From: Nocardia abscessus NBRC 100374
GTDB lineage: Bacteria > Actinomycetota > Actinomycetes > Mycobacteriales > Mycobacteriaceae
NCBI RefSeq assembly: GCF_000308455.1
Contig: NZ_BAFP01000003.1
Span: 88,053 to 152,052 of the forward strand
Reading direction: 5' to 3'
DNA length: 64,000 nt
In this document: positions 45,344 through 53,761 of the stretch, piece after piece
Numbering within the stretch: position 1 is the stretch's first letter
How the letters are laid out: every line of letters begins with the position of its first letter
The notes under the pieces: model-generated
What the model was told of the DNA's origin: nothing
The model's input: the letters and a program-made list of their open reading frames with translations, nothing else
Database searches by the model: none
Program-made: the position numbers and the translations under genes

Positions 45344-46815
45344 TGCAGCTCCAGCCTTCTCGCCATATCGGACATGAAAACACCGGTGGGATCGACGCTG
45401 CGGCGGACCTTGATCCAGTCGTCGATCCGGGGGTACATCTTGTGGAAGGTCTCGGCGGTGGTCCGCGAATCCTTCGCGGTGTACAGCCGCCCGCCGAACT
45501 CGAGCACCCGCCGGTCCAGTTCGCCGACGAGCTCGTTGAGGCCCGGCTTGATCGGGAAGTCGACGCAAATGTTCCAGCCCGGCATCGGGAAGCTCAGCGG
45601 GGCCTGGTTCCCCGGGCCGAACAGCTTGAACACGTTCAGCGCGGAGTAGTGCCCGGACGCCTGGATGTCGACGATGATCCGCTTGAACTCCTCGACCGCC
45701 TCGGTCGGCACCACGAACTGGTACTGCAGGAAGCCGTTGGAGCCGTAGCCGCGATTCCACTCCGCGATCATGTCCAGCGGGTGATAGAACTGCGTCAGGT
45801 TCTGCACCTTGCCGGTGTAGTTGCCGCCCATCCGGTAGTACGCCTCGCCGATGGACATCAGCGTCAGCTTGTTCATCGTCCAGTTCGGGAAGATGTCCGG
45901 GACGGTCATCAGCTGCGGCGCGTCGAACTTCAACGGCTTGCTGCGCAGCCGCTTGGGTAGCTCGTCGAGCTTCGCGAGCCTGCCCCGGGTGATCGTGGCC
46001 CTGCCCAGCTTGGGCAGCGGGCTGATCACGTCGAACCAGGCGCTCGAGTAGGTGTAGTTCGACTCGCTACCGTCGCTGTGCGCGGCGATGGTCTCGTCGA
46101 GGGTCGTGGTCTTCACGCCGTCGTTGAGGAAGTAGGCGGTCTCCGTCGGCACCATCTCGATGGTGGCGCGCAGGATGATGCCGGTGAGCCCGTTGCCGCC
46201 GACGGTGGCCCAGAACAGCTTGGCGTTGCGCTTCGGCGTGATGTGCTGCACCTGCCCGTCGGCGGTGAGCAGATCGATCGAGCGCACGTGGTTGCCGAAG
46301 CTGCCCTCGCTGTGATGGTTCTTGCCGTGGATGTCGGAGGCGATGGCGCCGCCGATGGTCACCTGGCGGGTGCCGGGCAGCACCGGAACCCAGAGGCCGA
46401 ACGGTAGTGCGGCCTTCATGAGCTGGTCCAGGCTGACGCCGCCGTCCACGTCCACGATCCGGGTGTCACGGTCGATGCGGTGGATGTTGTTCAGCGCGGT
46501 CATGTCGACGACCAGGCCGCCTGCGTTCTGCGCGTGGTCGCCGTAGGAGCGGCCGAGGCCGCGTGCGATCACGCCGCGCCGCAGGTGGGCGGGCTTGCCG
46601 TCGTTGTCCTCGGCGACCATGGCGACTGCCTTGGCGATCAGTTCGGGATCGCTGGTCGAGAGCACTTCGGAAGAGGTAGGCGCGGTGCGACCCCACCCGG
46701 TCAACGTGCGGGTGCGCGTCGGAAGAGTGAACGCGGTACCCGCGGCCGGGTCGTCGTTCGTGACGCCGGCGCCGTTCCCGGTTGTCTTGGTGGCGGTCGG
46801 AGCTTTCGTGGACAT
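45340..46815 (-). CDS. dprE1: Decaprenylphosphoryl-ribose oxidase DprE1
   Basis: DprE1 is the FAD oxidase that starts the epimerisation of decaprenylphosphoryl-ribose to the arabinose donor, and it is the target of benzothiazinones. The ~491-residue protein has the FAD-binding segment [20 protein letters not shown] and [13 protein letters not shown]. The cysteine in [10 protein letters not shown] (C417) lies 74 residues from the C-terminus, the same distance as Cys387 in the M. tuberculosis enzyme. The lysine in [13 protein letters not shown] matches its active-site Lys418. ATG 46815 is chosen because a -10-like TAGCCT ends 9 bases upstream; 46821 is an alternative. The N-terminus is ~30 residues longer than in mycobacteria. 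Confidence 0.95.
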   Translation of the reverse strand: MSTKAPTATKTTGNGAGVTNDDPAAGTAFTLPTRTRTLTGWGRTAPTSSEVLSTSDPELIAKAVAMVAEDNDGKPAHLRRGVIARGLGRSYGDHAQNAGGLVVDMTALNNIHRIDRDTRIVDVDGGVSLDQLMKAALPFGLWVPVLPGTRQVTIGGAIASDIHGKNHHSEGSFGNHVRSIDLLTADGQVQHITPKRNAKLFWATVGGNGLTGIILRATIEMVPTETAYFLNDGVKTTTLDETIAAHSDGSESNYTYSSAWFDVISPLPKLGRATITRGRLAKLDELPKRLRSKPLKFDAPQLMTVPDIFPNWTMNKLTLMSIGEAYYRMGGNYTGKVQNLTQFYHPLDMIAEWNRGYGSNGFLQYQFVVPTEAVEEFKRIIVDIQASGHYSALNVFKLFGPGNQAPLSFPMPGWNICVDFPIKPGLNELVGELDRRVLEFGGRLYTAKDSRTTAETFHKMYPRIDDWIKVRRSVDPTGVFMSDMARRLELQ

Positions 46816-46938
46816 CGGCATAGAGGCTACAGGTATGACGGCAGATCGGGTCGGGGTCGCTCTACCCATGGGTAGTGACGTACGCGTCGTTCAGCACCGA
46901 ATCCGCCGCTCGCCCCGCTCGGCGCTACGCTCGTCGGC

Positions 46939-47466
46939 GTGCAAGCCGAACCCCACCTGCCGCTTCCGGCGGAGTTGCCCCTGGTCGACGAGCCGGGCGG
47001 CGCGAGCGACGGGCCCGAAGGAGGCAGCGTGCGTAACCACGCAGGGTCCCGGGAGCGCCGAATCGAACAGAGCACCGAGGTCGACCTCAAGACGCAGATC
47101 GTCCGGTTCACCCTGACCGGCGGGTTCTCGGCCGTCGTCGACTATGGGCTCTACAGCCTGCTGCTCAACCTGGTCGGCCTCCCGGTCAGCGTCGCCAAGT
47201 CGATCGGCTTCGTGGCGGGCACCACAACGGCCTACCTGATCAATCGGCGCTGGACCTTCCAGGCCCCGCCCAGCCGCGTCCGCTTCTTCGCGGTGGTGGC
47301 GCTCTACGCGGTGACCTTCGCGGTGCAGGTCGGCATCAACGCGGTCCTGTACTTCACCCTGCCCGACGAGTGGTGGCGGCAGCCGCTGGCCTTCATCGTC
47401 GCCCAGGGCACCGCGACGGTCATCAACTTCGTCGTCCAGCGCTTGGTGATCTTCAAGATCCGCTGA
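46939..47466 (+). CDS. GtrA-family membrane protein (Rv3789-like)
   Basis: This 175-residue protein has four helices, containing IVRFTLTGGFSAVVDYGLYS, GFVAGTTTAYLINRRWTF and INFVVQRLVIFK, typical of the GtrA family. The mycobacterial relative Rv3789 lies next to dprE1 and is linked to arabinan synthesis, either as a lipid-linked arabinose flippase or as an anchor for AftA. Here it is divergent from dprE1 rather than co-directional. GTG 46939 is seven bases after a -10-like TACGCT and would be leaderless. GTG 47029, with AAGGAGG four bases upstream, would remove the 30-residue Pro/Glu-rich extension. Confidence 0.87.
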   Translation: MQAEPHLPLPAELPLVDEPGGASDGPEGGSVRNHAGSRERRIEQSTEVDLKTQIVRFTLTGGFSAVVDYGLYSLLLNLVGLPVSVAKSIGFVAGTTTAYLINRRWTFQAPPSRVRFFAVVALYAVTFAVQVGINAVLYFTLPDEWWRQPLAFIVAQGTATVINFVVQRLVIFKIR

Positions 47467-47569
47467 GCGATGAGCGGCCGGTCTCCGCGGCCTGGATGAG
47501 CGCCTGGCAACCGCCTGGCTCACCGCGCCCGTTTCGTCAACCGGGCGACTTCGACCGGCGACGTAACGA

Positions 47570-47598
47570 TTGACAGTCGTTTTCAGCGGCCCTAGCAT
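47570..47598 (+). promoter_or_regulatory. Near-consensus sigma-70-type promoter
   Basis: TTGACA (47570-47575) and TAGCAT (47593-47598) are separated by exactly 17 bases. Transcription would start near 47605 and give a ~300-base leader before the T7SS-type gene at 47905, with a small ORF inside it. Confidence 0.65.
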
Positions 47599-47633
47599 CC
47601 TGCCCGGGAGTTACCAGGAGGGGAGTGATCGCT

Positions 47634-47744
47634 GTGCCGCATGCGGTGAGCAAACCGTCTTGCAGTAGAAGTTGTTGCCGCACAACGGCCCCGGCGGTTG
47701 CCGACCGCCGATCGTGGCTGCGTGCGCGTTCATGGACCGGCTGA
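47634..47744 (+). CDS. Small Cys-containing leader ORF
   Basis: This 36-codon ORF starts with GTG 47634, ten bases after AGGAGGGG (47616-47623), downstream of the strong promoter at 47570-47598. The predicted peptide begins PHAVSKPSCSRSCCRTTAPA and holds three cysteines within six residues. It may be a translated leader that controls the downstream cassette, by analogy with cysteine-responsive upstream ORFs in actinobacteria. Conservation is untested. The rest of the 438-bp gap 47467-47904 shows no other gene. Confidence 0.4.
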   Translation: MPHAVSKPSCSRSCCRTTAPAVADRRSWLRARSWTG

Positions 47745-47904
47745 GGCGCATTCGCGGGCTGCTTCATCAGGCCGCCGAAACAGTCGCCGCGCCCGGCTTT
47801 TCCGTCGATGTCGTTCCCGCCACCGTTGGGTCGAGGCGGGCAAGTGTCGACGTCGACAAATCATGAAATCGATCGGCAAGACGAACGAACAGTGAGGAAT
47901 CAGC

Positions 47905-49152
47905 GTGGGTGAAACGCTGCTGGCGGAACCCGGCGAAATCGCCGGTCTCGGCAAACTCGTCACGGAGGTCGGCGACGACGCTTCGAAGGCTGCTACATTC
48001 GCCGGCGAGCACTGTATGCCTGCCGACTGGCTCCAGGGGCCGATCATCGACCAGTTGATCGCACCGGTCAAAGCGGCGGCCACGGCCACGCAGCAGCGCA
48101 TGTCCGAAATCGCCACGGCTACGGCATCCACCGGCACGGAACTCAACAAAGCGGCGTGGATGTATCACGATCGAGACCAGAAGAACTACACCGCGCTGAA
48201 CCAGAATACTTTCAGCGGCCCGGTGGCGCCGGGTACTCCGGTGGCCGCCGATACCGAGGCTCAGGGTTCCACGGCAGCGTACGTCTCTCCGGCCGACTAT
48301 CCGAAGTCGAAAGCCTTCGAACTGCAGGAACCACAGTCGAACAAAGAGGACACCGTCGGCCTCATCGCCGAGGTGGCTCCCGTTCTCGGTGAAGTCAACG
48401 AGTCGATCAAGAGCATCACCCGAACGGCCGGCAATGAAATAGATCCACTCGGAAAGTGCTTGGAGCCGATTCCCGGCAACTGGAGCGAGGTCCGCCGGAT
48501 CGGCGAGGCGTACAAGGCTGCCGGGAACGGGATGGAGGCTTGCGGAGACAACCTGGAAGCGGGCCTGAAGAAGGTCGATCCGCACTGGAACGGCAAAGCG
48601 GCGCTGTCGTTCAACGATTGGGCGACTCGGCAGGTCGCCGCGATGAAATGGGAGGGCCCGGTCGGCCGGATCATCAGCGATGTGCTCGGAGTGGTCGCCG
48701 ACGAGATCAGGTCGGCTGTCAAGACCATCCTCACCAAGCTGTGGGACATCCTCAACGACCAGATCGACTTCACCAGCGTCAAGGGCATTTTCAAGACGAT
48801 CGCGAGAAAGATTCCAGCGGTCGGCCAGCTCTACGAGATCGTCAATCTGGGAATCAAGATCTTCGAGATCGTCAAGAAGGCGATAGACCTGGTCGTCGAG
48901 ATCCAGAAGCTGGTCGATCAGGTCAAGAGACTGCTCGAGTACATCAAAGACCCGATGGGACATCTGAAGGACAGCGCGGAACAGAAGCTGAAGGAGACCA
49001 TCGCGCCGTTCACCGACAAGTTGGAAAAGGCATCCAAGGCAACTGCGGTCGCAACCGACATATCGAAGATTGCGCAGGTTGATTCGACCTTGAATCGACC
49101 GAAGGAATCCTACGAGATCGGATCCGGTGGGCAGCCTTGGGAGGACGCATGA
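47905..49152 (+). CDS. Type VII secreted-type protein (EspC/WXG100-like N-terminus)
   Basis: This 415-residue, mostly helical protein has no signal peptide. Residues 1-95 resemble EspC/DUF2580-type ESX substrates and end with AAWMYHDRDQ, which contains Y87-x-x-x-D91, the general T7SS export signal. A WNG turn at 228-230 (DPHWNGKAALSFNDWATRQ) resembles the WXG motif of a second helical hairpin. Amphipathic helices (KIFEIVKKAIDLVVEIQKLV) continue to the C-terminus. No toxin domain is recognised. The GTG has GTGAGGA upstream. It overlaps the next ORF (ATGA) and forms a cassette with it and the DUF3558 lipoprotein. No ESX core genes are in the window, so secretion would use a system encoded elsewhere. 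Confidence 0.65.
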   Translation: MGETLLAEPGEIAGLGKLVTEVGDDASKAATFAGEHCMPADWLQGPIIDQLIAPVKAAATATQQRMSEIATATASTGTELNKAAWMYHDRDQKNYTALNQNTFSGPVAPGTPVAADTEAQGSTAAYVSPADYPKSKAFELQEPQSNKEDTVGLIAEVAPVLGEVNESIKSITRTAGNEIDPLGKCLEPIPGNWSEVRRIGEAYKAAGNGMEACGDNLEAGLKKVDPHWNGKAALSFNDWATRQVAAMKWEGPVGRIISDVLGVVADEIRSAVKTILTKLWDILNDQIDFTSVKGIFKTIARKIPAVGQLYEIVNLGIKIFEIVKKAIDLVVEIQKLVDQVKRLLEYIKDPMGHLKDSAEQKLKETIAPFTDKLEKASKATAVATDISKIAQVDSTLNRPKESYEIGSGGQPWEDA

Positions 49153-49637
49153 CATCGCGGTGGGGGAGCATGCGCGAGCCGAACTTGGACCCCGCGGTGG
49201 AAGCGCTCGTCCGCGGCGTCATGAGTGCCGTGGACGACTTGCGAACCGCGCGAATCCAGTTGGAGAACCTCGATGTCTCGGCGCTGTTGCACGAGGTCAC
49301 CGAAGTGACCGAGGAATTCATGTCGAACCTCGCGGCGGCGCCGGGCGCATCCCCCGCTTTGCAGGCCTACGCTGAACGCGTCCGCGTGGGCGAGTGCCGA
49401 TGGTGCGACATCGAACAGCTCGCGAGGCCGGTGCCGCCGGAGGTCGCGGAGCTGAAGAACTCCCCTCAGTTCGAGTGGAAGTGGAATCCTGAACCGCCGC
49501 CGCCACCGGCACCACCGCCACCCGCCACACCGCCGCCCCCGCTGCGTCGAACGTCTCCGCGTGACGATGTCGTCGGCCCCAGCGACTGGCCCGACGACTT
49601 CGACGACTACCCAACCGGGAAGTCGTGGTTGGTTTGA
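49149..49637 (+). CDS. Pro-rich hypothetical protein of the T7SS cassette
   Basis: This 162-residue protein overlaps the preceding gene by 4 bases (ATGA). An N-terminal helical part (~15-80: ALVRGVMSAVDDLRTARIQL) is followed by a CRWC pair (VRVGECRWCDIEQLA) and a Pro-rich stretch around residues 115-135. It has no signal peptide and no recognised family. Translational coupling suggests that it partners the T7SS-type protein, possibly as a chaperone or co-substrate. The function is unknown. Confidence 0.6.
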   Translation: MTSRWGSMREPNLDPAVEALVRGVMSAVDDLRTARIQLENLDVSALLHEVTEVTEEFMSNLAAAPGASPALQAYAERVRVGECRWCDIEQLARPVPPEVAELKNSPQFEWKWNPEPPPPPAPPPPATPPPPLRRTSPRDDVVGPSDWPDDFDDYPTGKSWLV

Positions 49638-49653
49638 TGGCGAAGGCAGGAAA

Positions 49654-50280
49654 ATGAAGCGAGTTCTCACCACTTGCTGCGTTGTGACGGCAGTTGCTGC
49701 CGCGCTGGTCGCCTGTTCCGCGGACGACACGAATGACACAACGGCGACTCCGCCGTCATCGACTTCGGTCACTTCGACCCAGTCGATGGTCGCCTCCGTC
49801 CCGTCGGCGCCGAGGCAAACGGACTCGAAGAAGCCGGTGCGGTTCGATCCTTGCTTCGAACTGGGCGACGATCTCGTCACCAAAGCCGGATTCGATCCGG
49901 CAACGCGCCAGCGATCCTCCGGCGAGCTCGTTACCGACCTCCTGACAGTCATCGGATGTTCCTTCCGTCGAATCGCCGTCGTCGACGGTCAGAAGGCCAT
50001 CACCGGAAGCGTCACGGTGCATGCGACGAACACGCCCCTGGAGCAGGTCAAGAGTACCGACAAGTACACCGTCTTCGATACCGATGCCGTCGCCGGACGA
50101 GAGGCCGCCCTCTACACGGTGTCCGCGCTTCCGGGGAGTTGCTACGCGGCGCTCGAGACCGCGGAGGGAACCTTGGAGGTCGCGGTCGCCGCCGTCCCGG
50201 CCGCCGATCCGGTTCCCGCATCCTGCGATCAGATCCGCGAAGTGGCGACAATTTTCGCTACGGCGCTCGGCGACAAGTAG
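49654..50280 (+). CDS. DUF3558-type lipoprotein
   Basis: This 208-residue exported lipoprotein has lipobox LVAC (C21), then a Thr/Ser-rich linker. Its C-terminal domain (PVRFDPCFELGDDLVTKAGF, IGCSFRRI, GSCYAALE, ASCDQIREVATIFATAL) has the spaced cysteines of DUF3558, a family abundant in Nocardia and often found beside WXG100-like genes. ATG 49654 has GGCAGGAAA upstream and gives a proper signal peptide, unlike the longer in-frame extension. It ends the T7SS-type cassette and is convergent to the NLR-like gene. The 71-bp gap that follows holds nothing clear. Confidence 0.8.
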   Translation: MKRVLTTCCVVTAVAAALVACSADDTNDTTATPPSSTSVTSTQSMVASVPSAPRQTDSKKPVRFDPCFELGDDLVTKAGFDPATRQRSSGELVTDLLTVIGCSFRRIAVVDGQKAITGSVTVHATNTPLEQVKSTDKYTVFDTDAVAGREAALYTVSALPGSCYAALETAEGTLEVAVAAVPAADPVPASCDQIREVATIFATALGDK

Positions 50281-50351
50281 TCGGATTCGCTGTGTGGCAC
50301 GTCCGCGGCAGGCCGTGAGGCGTTCGAGAGACCTGGTACCGCCTCTACAGC

Positions 50352-53219
50352 TCACTCCAGCCAATCATTCAGCGCACCTCGCGGATTCATCATTACCCGC
50401 TCCATATTGGGAAGAAATTGGTTGATCATCTCGAATGCTTCAGCTATCTGACCTATTCCCAAATAGGCTACGGCTAGGCTGAAACGAGTTCTCAGAGTGT
50501 CTTGGTGATCCGAGCCCAAGACCCGCTCCCGGTCGCTGAGTAGCCGATCGAGCATTCCGATCGCCTCGGTGAACCGGCCCGCTACCTGATGAGCGTCCGC
50601 CAGCTTGTTGCGGGTTTTCAGAGTGTCGAGATGGTCAGGACCGAGGATGCGTTCGCAGTCGGTGAGCAACTCCTGGAACAGGTCGGTCGCCTCCGCCACC
50701 CGACCCGCCACCTGATGCGCGCTTGCCAAATTGCTACGGGTTTTCAGGGTGCCGAGATGGTCAGGACCGAGGATGCGTTCGCGGTCGGTGAGCAGCTGCT
50801 GGAACATGTCGATGGCCTCCGCCACCCGACCCGTCGGCACATAGGCGATCGCAAGGCTGCTACGGGTTTTCAGGGTGTCGAGATGGTCAGGCCCGAGGAT
50901 GCGTTCGCGGTCGGTGAGCAGCTGCTGGAGGATGTCGATCGCCTCCGTCACCCGACCCGCCGATATGTAGGCGTGTGCCAGCTTGCTTCGGGTCTTCAGG
51001 GTGTCGGGATGGTCGAGACCTTGGCTGCTTTCTTGCTCGGTGAACGATTGCTCGAGCAGGGTGGCGGTCTCCGACAATTGCTCGGTCATCTGAGAGTACA
51101 TAGCCAAGCTGTTGTTGAAGGGACCGAACGGGGAATCCCGGCCCAGGATGCGTTCCCCCTCGGCGGCGACCTGCTGGAACAGGGCCATCATCTCAGGGAC
51201 CCGCCCCGCTGCCTGAAGGGCGCTACCCAGTTCGATGCGAGTCCGCAAGGTATCGAGATGGTCGGGTCCCAGGATGCGTTCGCGGTCGGTGAGCAGCTGC
51301 TGGAACATGTCCACCGCCTCCGTCACCTGACCCGTCGAAAGGAAGGCACCGGCCAGACTGCCGCGAGCCTGCAGGCTACGACGGTGCTCAGGGCCGTGAA
51401 GTCTTTCTTCATCAGCGAGCAACTGCTGGAACCTGTCGATCGCCTCTGTCACCCGACCCGCTGCGAGGAATGCACCCGCCAGGAAGGAGCGGGTATTCAG
51501 GGTGCGGCGATGCTCGATTCCGTGGACCCTCTCCCCACTGGCGAGTACTTCCTGGAATAGGTCAATCGCTTCTGCTATCCGCCCTTCCCGTTGGTATGCA
51601 TAGGCGAGATTGCCACGTACGTTCAACGTCTCGCCGTCCTCCGGGCCCAGGATGCGTTCATAGTCGGTGAGCAGCTGCTGAAACAGGTCGATCGCCTCTG
51701 CTGTACGCCCCCACGCCCGATAAGTACTCGCCAAATCACGACGGGCGGTCAAGGTCTCGAGGCGTTCGGGGCCCAGAATGCGTTCATAGACGGTGAGCAG
51801 CTGCTGAAACAGGTCGATCGCCTCGCGCATCCGGCCTGCCGCCCGGTATGCCTCTCCCAGATGTCCGCGAGCAGTGAGAGTCTGAATGTCCTCTGCCCCG
51901 AGGCGCTTCTCGCTGTCGAGAAGTGTTCGGCGGGCATAGTCGGTTGCTCGGGCCAGGTCGGCGGCTTCGATCAGCTGTTCGCAGGCCCAGTTTCGTGCAC
52001 GAAACAGGCGTGCCGCTCGGTCTCGGACCTCATCGGGAAACTCGGCCGCGATGATGGCGTCGATGTGGTCGACGAGCTGTATCCCCTCACTTCGATGCTC
52101 CCATGCCTCCTCGGGGTCGAACAGGTGGGGTTCGATCGCATCGAGGGCGTTGTCGAGCAATCGCAACCGGGCTTGCTCGGTGTCGGCGCGTTCACGGAGA
52201 ACACGGGCGACAAGTCGGTGCATGACCACCGCAGACCGGTCGGTTGAGCGAGTGAGCAGACTGGCTTGTACGCAGCGAGCGACGGCTTCGTCGCGGCGGC
52301 CGGCGTAGTCGGGCAGCAGGTCACGAGTTACGCCTGCGGGAGACAGCATCGCCACCAGATCCAGCAGGTTCCGTACGGCAGCGTCGAGGTCTGGATCCTC
52401 CGTGGGCCCTTCGGTGGTCGCAATGGACAACGAGATCGCCCGGTGTACCTGCTGCGGGTATTCATGGCCTTCGATGCGAAGAAACGCTTGGTCTCCGGGG
52501 TGGGCGAGCAGGTCGAGGTACGTGGGGTAATCGATGCCGAGGTGGTTGATGGTCGCCGCGGCTTGGGTGAGCGCCAGGGGCAGGTCACCCAGTCGCTCGG
52601 CAACTTCTCCGGCGCCGTCATTGTCAGTGATCTGGGTGGCTTTGCGCAGATAACGTACGGATTCGGGGCGGGAGTAGACCCCCAGGTCCAAGGGAGCGCC
52701 GAGTGTCCTGAAAGTACGTTCGGTGCTGGTGATCACGACCTTGGTGCCGCTGGCGGCAGGGAGGAAGGGGCGGAGTTCATCTGGAGAGGTGGCATTGTCG
52801 AACACCAGAAGTCCTGGCTCCTGGCGGCCGGTCAGGTGTTCGCGTAACTGCTTGGCGGACGCCTCTGAATCTCCATCGAGATCCGCGACGCCCAGGCGCT
52901 GAGCGATCGCTTGCAAACCTTCGAGCAGGGTGCCGCGTGTTTCGGCGTTGATCCAGCCCACGAGCCGAACCGTGTTGTTGTCCAGGAGTTGGCGGGCGTA
53001 GGCGGCGGCCAGTTCGGTCTTTCCCACCCCACGCATCCCGGTCACCACCACCACCACCTGGGAGCGCTCTACCGCTCTTTGCAGCTTGCCCAGCGATCCT
53101 CGCGCAATGAAATCAGCAGGTTGAGCCGGAATTGCACCCACCACACGTCCCAAACGCGCGACAGGCAGCGGCGGCTCGTGAGGGAGGTTGCCGCCGAATG
53201 CAATGGCCCCAGCGCTCAC
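50352..53219 (-). CDS. NB-ARC/TPR STAND protein (NLR-like)
   Basis: This 955-residue STAND NTPase has three parts. The NB-ARC module (~45-330) carries the P-loop GMRGVGKT (61-68), Walker B-type GLLVFDNA, sensor ITSTERTF and GDLPLALTQ. A linker/winged-helix region follows. The C-terminus (~425-940) holds twelve 42-residue TPRs of the kinesin-light-chain type (consensus RERILGPDHLDTLKTR, then AGRVxEAIDLFQQ). Such proteins sense a ligand on the repeats, oligomerise and activate an effector; several bacterial NLRs are antiphage systems. The GTG start at 53219 is doubtful: the same frame continues upstream with coding-like sequence (GNTTYLLHG preceding SAGAIAFGGN) but has no start codon. This points to a frameshift fusion with the ORF at 53285-53761. 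Confidence 0.82.
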   Translation of the reverse strand: MSAGAIAFGGNLPHEPPLPVARLGRVVGAIPAQPADFIARGSLGKLQRAVERSQVVVVVTGMRGVGKTELAAAYARQLLDNNTVRLVGWINAETRGTLLEGLQAIAQRLGVADLDGDSEASAKQLREHLTGRQEPGLLVFDNATSPDELRPFLPAASGTKVVITSTERTFRTLGAPLDLGVYSRPESVRYLRKATQITDNDGAGEVAERLGDLPLALTQAAATINHLGIDYPTYLDLLAHPGDQAFLRIEGHEYPQQVHRAISLSIATTEGPTEDPDLDAAVRNLLDLVAMLSPAGVTRDLLPDYAGRRDEAVARCVQASLLTRSTDRSAVVMHRLVARVLRERADTEQARLRLLDNALDAIEPHLFDPEEAWEHRSEGIQLVDHIDAIIAAEFPDEVRDRAARLFRARNWACEQLIEAADLARATDYARRTLLDSEKRLGAEDIQTLTARGHLGEAYRAAGRMREAIDLFQQLLTVYERILGPERLETLTARRDLASTYRAWGRTAEAIDLFQQLLTDYERILGPEDGETLNVRGNLAYAYQREGRIAEAIDLFQEVLASGERVHGIEHRRTLNTRSFLAGAFLAAGRVTEAIDRFQQLLADEERLHGPEHRRSLQARGSLAGAFLSTGQVTEAVDMFQQLLTDRERILGPDHLDTLRTRIELGSALQAAGRVPEMMALFQQVAAEGERILGRDSPFGPFNNSLAMYSQMTEQLSETATLLEQSFTEQESSQGLDHPDTLKTRSKLAHAYISAGRVTEAIDILQQLLTDRERILGPDHLDTLKTRSSLAIAYVPTGRVAEAIDMFQQLLTDRERILGPDHLGTLKTRSNLASAHQVAGRVAEATDLFQELLTDCERILGPDHLDTLKTRNKLADAHQVAGRFTEAIGMLDRLLSDRERVLGSDHQDTLRTRFSLAVAYLGIGQIAEAFEMINQFLPNMERVMMNPRGALNDWLE
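50400..51930 (-). repeat. 126-bp tandem DNA repeats encoding TPRs
   Basis: The TPR region is built from twelve 126-bp units. Four units between ~50.6 and 51.0 kb share long nearly identical stretches (the segment for LTDRERILGPDHLDTLKTR recurs almost unchanged). This makes the array prone to unequal recombination and copy-number change. Confidence 0.75.
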
Positions 53220-53284
53220 GCCGTGAAGCAGGTACGTCGTGTTCCCCGCTCCCGGAGAGGATGGTGGCGCGGTCGGGGTGGGGG

Positions 53285-53761
53285 TTACCGGCGCGCTGAA
53301 GGAGGGTCCTGCTGGTCCTGCCTTCCCGCTCGTACCGACCCTATCTCGATCGCTCCGTCGAAAGTGCCGTCGACCACTCGCACTCCGGTGCCGGTGGATT
53401 GCACCTCCCGGATTCGCAAAGCCGCCGCGGCCACCCGTTCCAGATCTACACCAACTGCCGCTCCAGCCGCCGTCTCATGGGCGCGGACCATCGCGATCAG
53501 CGTCTGGGCTGCCGCCAGCAATTCCGCATCCCCGTCAGCGCCGGCACGCTGCAGGTCCTCGGCCAACTCCTGGCGGCGATGCTCCGAAGCCGGCCGCTGC
53601 TCCAGCGCGACCACGTCGACCTGCCCGTAGCGGCTGGTCACCAGGCCTTTCAAGTGCTGATAGGCATCGGCCACCGCCTGCTTGGCGGTCTCACCCAATC
53701 CCGCGACCGCACCCGCTGCCAACGCCTGGGCCACGATGACTGCCACTGTCTCTACCACCAC
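53285..53761 (-). CDS. NLR-associated N-terminal partner with RHIM-like tail
   Basis: This 158-residue protein sits directly upstream of the NB-ARC/TPR gene. It begins with a hydrophobic helix (TVAVIVAQALAAGAVAGLGE), continues with QELAEDLQRAGADGDAELLA helices, a pattern seen in N-terminal parts of many actinobacterial NB-ARC/TPR proteins, and ends with DGTFDGAIEIGSVRAG. The GAIEIG core resembles amyloid-type (RHIM/BASS-like) signalling motifs. Just past its end the sequence turns coding-like in the NB-ARC frame. The two ORFs may be one gene broken by a -1 frameshift, or an effector/receptor pair. The function is unknown. Confidence 0.6.
   Translation of the reverse strand: MVVETVAVIVAQALAAGAVAGLGETAKQAVADAYQHLKGLVTSRYGQVDVVALEQRPASEHRRQELAEDLQRAGADGDAELLAAAQTLIAMVRAHETAAGAAVGVDLERVAAAALRIREVQSTGTGVRVVDGTFDGAIEIGSVRAGRQDQQDPPSARR

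Noticed and set aside
50400..51930. Regular repeats as a CRISPR array
   Set aside because: The repeats are 126 bp, contiguous, in frame, and encode TPRs; there are no unique spacers and no cas genes.
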